Assembly: GCA_910584235.1 (NCBI GenBank)
Contig: CAJTZD010000102.1
Coordinates: 1 to 9,655, forward strand
Origin: an uncultured Acetatifactor sp.
Lineage (GTDB): Bacteria > Bacillota > Clostridia > Lachnospirales > Lachnospiraceae
Length of the DNA stretch: 9,655 nucleotides
Direction of reading: 5' to 3'
The translations under genes were made by a program, and so were the position numbers. How positions within the stretch are numbered: the stretch's first letter is position 1; each line of letters starts with the position of its first letter. A model generated the notes under the pieces. That model had not been told where the DNA came from. It made no database searches and was given only the letters and a program-made list of their open reading frames with translations. Shown here one piece after another: positions 1 through 4,770 of this stretch.

Positions 1-50
1 AACTCTGTCAGCATTTTTTCATCATCAACAATGAGTATTTTGTATGCCAT
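1..50 (-). CDS. Response regulator, N-terminal fragment (cut by window edge)
   Basis: Only the first 16 codons are present, translating to MAYKILIVDDEKMLTE; the gene continues beyond position 1. The hydrophobic strand KILIV followed by the acidic DDE cluster (residues 9-11) is the classic start of a two-component receiver domain, where these acids bind Mg2+ near the phosphorylated Asp. A strong ribosome binding site, AGGAGG, ends 8 bases before the ATG and fixes the start. The sequence resembles OmpR/VanR-type regulators, but the DNA-binding domain that would decide this lies outside the window. It follows a decayed gene, so it probably has its own promoter in the AT-rich stretch 51..106; TTGACC (106..101) with TTTTAT 17 bases downstream is a weak candidate. 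A sensor kinase would be expected further downstream, out of view. Confidence 0.85.
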   Translation of the reverse strand, partial: MAYKILIVDDEKMLTE

Positions 51-91
51 AGTAATAACCTCCTCTCCCAGAATATCATAAAACATAAAAG

Positions 92-622
92 TCAAAAAGT
101 GGTCAACGAACTCCAAGCCATCACACCGATCTTGCGAACGATACACCCTTGAGGGGGTAATCAATATAATCAGGGAAAGATTTCAAAGGAAGAATTTCTG
201 TGAGATACCCGGAGTTCGGATGTTCGCTCAGATACTCGGCTCTCTTCCATTGCGTAGATCTCACGCATTTGATCTTTCTTGGGAATGAGCCTTTTTACTG
301 AATCCCACGTTTCATCCATACCGGCACCGGCAACACGCAATTCTTCGTCTGCCTTAATGCGCAACCATGTCGCTTTAACCCGATCATCGTCTCGGATCAT
401 AGCTTGAAACGCTGCATCAGTAATCAAATGACATTAGCAACCGAGCAGAAACGTATATTCTTCTGCAGATTTGATTTTGCCTTTACGCTTCAGGATGTAC
501 TCGTTGCAGAAAGCATCACAATCCGAAGCAATATTGCCCACACAGAAGCCGTGTCTATGGAAATTGGGAAAGTGTTTAAGAACGCCATCCGCAATCATTA
601 AATGCGTAATTCATGTAGCCAT
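92..622 (-). pseudogene. Decayed zinc-dependent phospholipase C-like gene
   Basis: A good ribosome binding site (AAAGGGG, inside the end of the GNAT gene) precedes ATG at 622, which reads M-A-T-stop-I-T-H-L-M-I-A-D. Members of the zinc-dependent phospholipase C-like family begin MATW-THL, so codon 4 appears to be TGG changed to TGA. The frame continues with HGFCVGNIASDC, recalling the family GNIAPDC motif, then jumps to a later part of the domain, suggesting a deletion of about 30 codons. A second in-frame stop (TAA, 436..434) interrupts LLGC-stop-CHLITDA. Near 241 a net +1 shift moves the reading to AEYLSEHPNSGYLTEILPLK, and near 157 a second shift restores the first frame (LPPQGCIVRKIGVM), ending at TGA 94..92. 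The family assignment is from memory of its motifs; the lesions are directly visible. The gene is probably nonfunctional, although short internal reading frames remain. Confidence 0.72.
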
Positions 623-626
623 CTAT

Positions 627-1253
627 TTACCCCTTTCTTAAAATGTGCCAAACATCAGAACCAGTAAATCCACATTTGCAATACAATGCCTCTGGATTTG
701 TTGGGTTATTACATTGACCGGATACCGTAGCGAACTTGGCATTGTCTTTTATTCTCCATAGCAGCTCTAAAACAACATATTTCCCCAATCCACATCCACG
801 ATGTTGTTCTGATACTTGAATCCACTCTAAAACGCCCTCACCAATCTCTTTGTCAAGTTCGGCAATTCCCGTTGCAACTACTTTATCGGTTTGGTTATCT
901 TTTATTGCCAACCATAAAGCGGAATCATATACTGGGCGAGTTGTGTAGTCTCGTAGGTCGGCTTCTGTTACACCGATCTTACTATAGCAGCTATTGATGT
1001 GTTCTGCAAAGTCTTTCAAAGTGGCTTTACGAAGCGAATATCCCTGCGGAAGCACTTGAACAGACAAGCCTTGCAGACTATGTATTAAGCGAAAATAAGG
1101 CTCGTCAATGTAATGCTGATATTCCAGTTTATTGAAATTGTCCTGGTGCACAATGCTCATACCATCCGGTACAGTTATAGATTTTGCTTTCCAGTATGGT
1201 ATAGATGAAGCTTTACAAGGACAAATTAAGTATTCGTTTTTGCTAATCGTCAT
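627..1253 (-). CDS. GNAT-family N-acetyltransferase
   Basis: This 208-residue protein has a C-terminal GNAT fold (about residues 72-206), which transfers an acetyl group from acetyl-CoA to an amine; the substrate cannot be read from sequence. Visible markers are YSLRKATLKDF at the domain start, the acetyl-CoA pyrophosphate loop HRGCGLGKYV (151-160) after strand VLEWIQVS, and the closing N-PEALYCKCGF motif (183-196) typical of GNAT enzymes. The first 70 residues are an extra N-terminal domain with an early C-P-C pair (residues 11-13). The ATG overlaps the stop of the upstream DUF3795 gene as ATGA, so the two are probably translationally coupled. The stop lies 4 bases before the ATG of the decayed downstream gene, indicating a former three-gene unit. 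It is more AT-rich than the hemZ-to-SEC-C block. The frame is intact and there is no sign of decay. Confidence 0.88.
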   Translation of the reverse strand: MTISKNEYLICPCKASSIPYWKAKSITVPDGMSIVHQDNFNKLEYQHYIDEPYFRLIHSLQGLSVQVLPQGYSLRKATLKDFAEHINSCYSKIGVTEADLRDYTTRPVYDSALWLAIKDNQTDKVVATGIAELDKEIGEGVLEWIQVSEQHRGCGLGKYVVLELLWRIKDNAKFATVSGQCNNPTNPEALYCKCGFTGSDVWHILRKG

Positions 1254-1951
1254 TTTGCTTTATTCTCCAGTTGATTGCACTTATTTACATATTTTTGTTG
1301 ATAGTCCGAAATCTCTTTGCAAGGGTATTCCGAGCATTTACCACAAGCATCTATACCCCGTTCAATGCAACACTTTTTGAAAGAACATTCCTTACACAGC
1401 TCAAACACGTTCTTTGATCTACCGCCGTCGCAATAGAATTTTTCAAGAGGAATATCAAGTCCAAATGTCTCTTTATAAAAACTCTGAGCCTGTCTGCGCA
1501 GGTCATCATTATTGGTTTGAGTAGCAATATAGGTAACACACTTTGAGCAATCATGACCACAGTAACACGGCAGACCGAACAGCTTATTTCCTGTCTTAAT
1601 CATTTCAATGATTTCTTCCTCGGTCTGGCACTTGTCATAGTCGCCAGTAAGCTGACCTTCATAGTGATACACAATGCCTTTTTCCTTGTTCCTAAGGAGG
1701 CATTTTTCAAGTTCCACTACACCGTATCTTCTTGCAAACTCTGCAAAAGCACGAATACGAGGCTTATCAAGCATACATCCGGTGCAAGGAAATTCAGAAC
1801 ATTCCCAACAGCCGTTCAGCCCTTTTTCTTTACAACAGTTATAGTTTTTGCACCATCCGTGGCTTTCACAGCCTCCGTCTTGGCAACCTACACAGCCTTT
1901 ATTTTCGGAGCAAACGCAACACGCAAGTCCGCAAAATGCGATAGCTTTCAT
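1250..1951 (-). CDS. Cysteine-rich protein with two DUF3795-like modules
   Basis: The ATG at 1951 is chosen over an in-frame ATG six codons upstream because GGGAGGTGG, an excellent ribosome binding site, sits 7 bases before it; the product then has 233 residues. It has 29 cysteines (about one in eight). An N-terminal module (residues 7-59) has CGLACCVC, GCVGCQ-GGC, WC-NYNCC and CWECSEFPC. A second module (129-211) has CYCGHDCSKCVTYIATQTN, CKECSFKKC and CGKCSEYPC, close to the standard DUF3795 pattern. Such clusters suggest bound zinc or an iron-sulfur centre, but the family function is unknown. In module 2 the usual CDGC motif reads CDGG (174-177), so one expected cysteine is missing. No signal peptide or membrane segment is seen, so it is probably cytoplasmic. 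It starts 39 bases after the hemZ stop with no terminator visible between them, and overlaps the GNAT gene by 4 bases. Confidence 0.85.
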   Translation of the reverse strand: MKAIAFCGLACCVCSENKGCVGCQDGGCESHGWCKNYNCCKEKGLNGCWECSEFPCTGCMLDKPRIRAFAEFARRYGVVELEKCLLRNKEKGIVYHYEGQLTGDYDKCQTEEEIIEMIKTGNKLFGLPCYCGHDCSKCVTYIATQTNNDDLRRQAQSFYKETFGLDIPLEKFYCDGGRSKNVFELCKECSFKKCCIERGIDACGKCSEYPCKEISDYQQKYVNKCNQLENKAK

Positions 1952-1990
1952 TATTGTGCCACCTCCCATTCTGCTCTGAATTTTGAATTG

Positions 1991-3628
1991 CTAATCTTCT
2001 AATAATACACGTTTTCTTTCTATCATTTCCCCGATTCTTTCGATATATTGGGAAACGTCTTTCACATTTTCGCTTCGCTTGATCAGCCCGTCCGGATATA
2101 CTCTTTTGGTGATCGACCCTGCCCCCAATGCCACGATGGTCTGCACTTCCTCCATAATCAATATATTATACAGCCCAAACTTCCCCTCTCTGGCATACCC
2201 AACATTCTCAAAGTTCCCGGACATATTCTTCTGCCGGTAGAGGTAATAGGGCACCAGGCCCAGGCGCTCCGCCCCCTGTGCCGCTATCTCCATGGTCTCG
2301 TCCGTATTGTGCAGGATGGGCATCCCGTTCTCCTGAATCCAGCGGTTCAGCCCGGAGGCCCGCTTGATGGCCAGGGAGTGCACCGTGAGGCTGTCCGGCG
2401 CCAGCTCCACCACCCGGTCTATGGTACCCTGCACGTCCGCCTCCAGCTCTCCCGGCAGGCCCAGTATCAAATCCATGTTGATATTGTCGAAGCCCAGCCT
2501 GCGGGCCAGCGCATAAGCCTCCTCCACCTGGGCTACGGAGGCTTTCCTGCCGATGATATCCAAGGTTTCCTGCTTCATGGTCTGGGGATTCACGGATATC
2601 CTGTCCACGCCGTATTTGCGGAGCACACGGAGCTTGTCCTCCGTGATGCTGTCTGCCCGTCCTGCCTCCACGGTAAACTCCCTGACAGAGGAGAAATCGA
2701 ACAGAGCTTTCAGCTTCCCTAGCAGCCGCTCCAGCTGTTCCGCCTCCAGGGTGGTAGGCGTACCGCCGCCTATGTAGACACAGTCCAGCCGCCTGTTCCG
2801 ATAGATCTGCGCTGTGAATTCCATTTCTTTCACCAGACAATCTATGTAGCGGTCTACATCCTTTCGATATGCCCCAATCGGAAAAGAGGTGAAAGAACAA
2901 TACAGGCAGGTGCTGGGGCAGAAAGGGATGCCGATATAAAGGCTGTAGCCTAAGCTGTAGCCGCGGTCATAATCCTGTCCGCCGTCGTTGCCGCCCTCTT
3001 TCCAGAGAACATTTTGAGGACTGTCCATCCGCTCCTGTCCCGGGGTATCCTCTTGGCGGCACAGACCGGAAAGCAGCTCCCGCTCTCTTCTGGCAATGTC
3101 CACGGAAAGCTTTGCTTTCTCCCGGTTAACATAGTATCTTTGCATATAATGCTCTATGATTTCCCGCTGGCCCACCCCCTGCTCCAGTAGCTGATAGGCG
3201 ATCTTGGTAGGACGTATTCCCGTCAGATTCCCCCAGGGCAGGCTCTTTCCCGTCTCCTGAGACAAGGTACGGTACAGGAAACATTTAAAACCGTATTTAT
3301 ATGTTTTTTCGTCCATTGTTTCATCTGTCTTCTTTTCTTCATCTGCTTTATCTTCGTCGTCGGTGTATTCCGCTTTCACTGCCTGTTCCGCTGCTCTTTT
3401 CTCCTTATCCTCCCGCCAATCCCAGCGGTATTCCTTTCCGTCCGCGGTCAGCAATGCCCCGTCCTCCCGCAGCTCTATACGGATACGCACGCTCCCCTGC
3501 AGCTGCTCCCATTTCTCCTCCCTGCACTCCGGGGTCAGCACATACACCTGATCCTCAGGATAAAAAGCCCTCACGATGGAATTCACGTCATATTCAAAGT
3601 TTGCCCTATTCAGCTCCACTGCCAGCAT
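1991..3628 (-). CDS. hemZ: Radical SAM coproporphyrinogen dehydrogenase-like protein HemZ
   Basis: The protein has 545 residues. The radical-SAM core carries C237-x3-C241-x2-C244 (CPSTCLYC), which would bind the 4Fe-4S cluster used to cleave S-adenosylmethionine, and GGGTPT (287-292), a SAM-contacting motif. Family features of HemZ are the N-terminal domain with GNLTGIRPTK (133-142) and the C-terminal YRQKN...GNFENVGYA segment. The HemN/HemZ/HemW group is associated with oxygen-independent conversion of coproporphyrinogen III or with heme handling. In gut Clostridia without a full heme pathway the real role is uncertain. Two low-complexity stretches look like flexible insertions: an Asp/Glu/Lys-rich one (about 73-108) and a Gly/Asp/Gln-rich one (about 196-225) just before the radical-SAM core. 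The start is supported by GGAGGAGA upstream of the ATG. The position after the MBL hydrolase gene matches the usual clostridial order. Confidence 0.93.
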   Translation of the reverse strand: MLAVELNRANFEYDVNSIVRAFYPEDQVYVLTPECREEKWEQLQGSVRIRIELREDGALLTADGKEYRWDWREDKEKRAAEQAVKAEYTDDEDKADEEKKTDETMDEKTYKYGFKCFLYRTLSQETGKSLPWGNLTGIRPTKIAYQLLEQGVGQREIIEHYMQRYYVNREKAKLSVDIARRERELLSGLCRQEDTPGQERMDSPQNVLWKEGGNDGGQDYDRGYSLGYSLYIGIPFCPSTCLYCSFTSFPIGAYRKDVDRYIDCLVKEMEFTAQIYRNRRLDCVYIGGGTPTTLEAEQLERLLGKLKALFDFSSVREFTVEAGRADSITEDKLRVLRKYGVDRISVNPQTMKQETLDIIGRKASVAQVEEAYALARRLGFDNINMDLILGLPGELEADVQGTIDRVVELAPDSLTVHSLAIKRASGLNRWIQENGMPILHNTDETMEIAAQGAERLGLVPYYLYRQKNMSGNFENVGYAREGKFGLYNILIMEEVQTIVALGAGSITKRVYPDGLIKRSENVKDVSQYIERIGEMIERKRVLLED

Positions 3629-3728
3629 TTTCTGTCTCCTCCGGAATCTTTCCGTTCTGCCACTCTTCTTCGGACTTTTCCCAATCCGGCGTCTCTCTGT
3701 GCCCGGATTTGAAAATCATCCATCTCAT
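3606..3728 (-). CDS. Possible small ORF overlapping the hemZ start
   Basis: A 40-codon frame begins MRWMIFKSGHRETPDWEKSE and is rich in Glu and Trp. Its ATG follows directly on the TAA of the preceding small frame (3729..3851), in the same reading frame, and its end overlaps the first 23 bases of hemZ in another frame. No convincing ribosome binding site is seen before its ATG. It could be a short translated leader coupled to hemZ, the second half of one approximately 80-residue protein broken by a TAA, or chance. I do not recognise the sequence. Confidence 0.28.
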   Translation of the reverse strand: MRWMIFKSGHRETPDWEKSEEEWQNGKIPEETENAGSGAE

Positions 3729-3851
3729 TTATTTCCGGCCATACGCGTCATCCATGCCGCGCCGCAGTACACAAAGAGCGATGGCCCTTTTGCTCCCGCC
3801 TCTGGCATCTGCCTCAAAAAGCACATCGCCCCGGTCAAAAATCACAGCCAC
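3729..3851 (-). CDS. Possible small ORF between the MBL hydrolase and hemZ genes
   Basis: A 40-codon frame starts at GTG (3851, or GTG 3845) and includes VIFDRGDVLFEADARGGSKR followed by an Ala/Leu/Arg-rich helix-like end. The composition looks protein-like rather than random, and no in-frame stop occurs until TAA at 3731..3729. The upstream sequence is G-rich (GGGGCAGGG), which might serve as a weak ribosome binding site. It occupies the otherwise empty 271-base gap between the MBL gene stop and hemZ. I do not recognise a family; chance is possible. The first roughly 48 bases of the gap (3852..3899) hold nothing I can identify. Confidence 0.32.
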   Translation of the reverse strand: MAVIFDRGDVLFEADARGGSKRAIALCVLRRGMDDAYGRK

Positions 3852-3899
3852 CGCCCTGCCCCTGCGGCCTTAGCCGCCCAAAATCCTATCCTGCCCTTA

Positions 3900-4562
3900 C
3901 TATACGCAGAACGGATTGTTTTTCTTCTCATAACCGATAGTGGTGCTCTCCCCATGCCCGGCATACACCCGTGTATCCTCCGGCAGCACGAACAGCTTCT
4001 CCTTGATGGAGCGCACCAGCGTCCCCATGCTGCCCGTAGGGAAGTCCGTCCGCCCCACGGACTCGGCAAACAGCGTATCTCCGCTGACCAAAATGCCCGC
4101 TTCCGCAAAAAAATAGCAGCAGCCTCCCGCCGTGTGCCCGGGCGTGGCAATCACCTTACAGGTCATGCCTGCCAGCGAAATCTCCTCGCCATCCTTTACG
4201 TACACATCCGCATAGGTGGCACAGGCCCTGCCAGCCTGCTCCGACACATTCAGCCGCGGGCTCTTCAAAAGCTCCCGCTCCGCCTCACATGCATACGCTT
4301 TCACGGGCTCCTTTCCGTCCGCCTCTGCCGCGGCGTTAGCCGCGTCCCGCAAAGCATCCAACCCCCAGATATGATCAAAATGCCCATGGGTCAGCAGAAT
4401 CCCTGCTACCCGAAATCCGTTCTTCTGCAGGGCAGCATAAATATTCCCGCCCTGATCCGCCGGATCCACCACAATGGCCTCATGCTCCCCATCCCGATAC
4501 AAAAAATAGCAATTCGTCTGGCAAACCCCCAGCACCATCCGCCCAATTTTAATATCACCCAT
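3900..4562 (-). CDS. MBL-fold metallo-hydrolase (glyoxalase II-like)
   Basis: The start at ATG 4562 is preferred because GGGGAGG lies 8 bases upstream; an ATG 18 codons earlier has no such site. The product has 220 residues. The metallo-beta-lactamase motif T58-H-G-H-F-D-H64 supplies H59, H61, D63 and H64, with H143 (GHTAGG), D162 (SGDTLF) and H203 (AGHGE), the complete set for a two-metal site. The segment GRTDFPTGS after the metal-bridging Asp is typical of small glyoxalase II-like hydrolases (YcbL type), which cleave thioesters such as S-lactoylglutathione. In Clostridia the physiological substrate is generally unknown. There is no signal peptide, so it is likely cytoplasmic. It lies between rel and hemZ, its usual clostridial neighbourhood, but is separated from rel by a 208-base gap dominated by palindromes. 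All ligands are present, so it should be an active metal hydrolase. Confidence 0.9.
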   Translation of the reverse strand: MGDIKIGRMVLGVCQTNCYFLYRDGEHEAIVVDPADQGGNIYAALQKNGFRVAGILLTHGHFDHIWGLDALRDAANAAAEADGKEPVKAYACEAERELLKSPRLNVSEQAGRACATYADVYVKDGEEISLAGMTCKVIATPGHTAGGCCYFFAEAGILVSGDTLFAESVGRTDFPTGSMGTLVRSIKEKLFVLPEDTRVYAGHGESTTIGYEKKNNPFCV

Positions 4563-4620
4563 CCTATTTTCCTCCCCAAAATCTCCATTAACAAAAAAAT
4601 CAACAAATCTGTGCAAGACC

Positions 4621-4651
4621 GGAAGAATGCTCGCACTTTGGGCATTCTTCC
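4621..4651. repeat. Hairpin 1: perfect 10-bp inverted repeat
   Basis: GGAAGAATGC (4621..4630) pairs with GCATTCTTCC (4642..4651) around an 11-base loop. On the transcribed strand a run of seven T follows only about 25 bases later, so it is not a standard Rho-independent terminator. Confidence 0.85.
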
Positions 4652-4661
4652 GCGTGAGACC

Positions 4662-4694
4662 GGCTCATAAAGCGAACCTGTTCGCTTATGAGCC
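4662..4694. repeat. Hairpin 2: inverted repeat with one bulged base
   Basis: GGCTCATAA (4662..4670) pairs with TTATGAGCC (4686..4694). After a bulged A (4671), GCGAA (4672..4676) pairs with TTCGC (4681..4685), leaving the four-base loop CCTG. It is enclosed by the outer 8-bp pair of the element. Confidence 0.85.
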
Positions 4695-4695
4695 T

Positions 4696-4762
4696 AGAAG
4701 TTCTTAGCCTGTGTCCAAAGAGGGGGCCATGCCCCCTCTTTGGACACAGGCTAAGAACTTCT
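4696..4762. repeat. Hairpin 3: perfect 32-bp inverted repeat, 3-base loop
   Basis: The arm 4696..4727 is the exact reverse complement of 4731..4762, leaving only CAT (4728..4730) in between. The arms include GTGTCCAAAGAGGGGGC and its complement. A 32-bp stem with no mismatch is longer than ordinary terminators and has no T-tract after it on the minus strand. As RNA it would be a strong double-stranded segment that RNase III could cut; as DNA it could form a cruciform. Confidence 0.93.
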
Positions 4763-4770
4763 TCTCACGC

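Larger units (their letters stand above)
4621..4770. repeat. Nested palindromic element between rel and the MBL gene
   Basis: Nearly all of this 150-base stretch can be base-paired. It comprises hairpin 1 (4621..4651), hairpin 2 (4662..4694) and hairpin 3 (4696..4762), plus an outer 8-bp pair GCGTGAGA (4652..4659) with TCTCACGC (4763..4770) that encloses hairpins 2 and 3 as a tight three-way junction leaving only bases 4660-4661 and 4695 unpaired. It begins directly after the rel TAA stop. No open frame or transposase is inside. It could be a REP/MITE-like dispersed element or a structured RNA in the rel 3' region. The remaining 58 bases up to the MBL start (4563..4620) contain a T-rich stretch and the MBL ribosome binding site. 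Confidence 0.8.

Noticed and set aside
404..601. Plus-strand 65-codon frame
   Set aside because: It is antisense to the decayed phospholipase-like gene, whose minus-strand translation contains recognisable family motifs.
2208..2900. Minus-strand 230-codon frame inside hemZ
   Set aside because: It is an out-of-frame Gly/Ala/Arg-rich reading of hemZ with no motif of its own.
4570..4620. Promoter for the MBL gene (TTGCAC, 17 bases, TGTTAA)
   Set aside because: Only about 3 of 6 matches in each box, which is not better than expected by chance in this T-rich stretch.
3576..4670. Long plus-strand open frame (364 codons)
   Set aside because: It is antisense to the intact MBL gene with full metal motifs, has Pro/His/Arg-rich shadow composition, and no matching ribosome binding site.
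4621..4762. Rho-independent terminator after rel
   Set aside because: None of the three hairpins is followed directly by a T-run on the minus strand; the only T-rich stretch is about 25 bases beyond hairpin 1.
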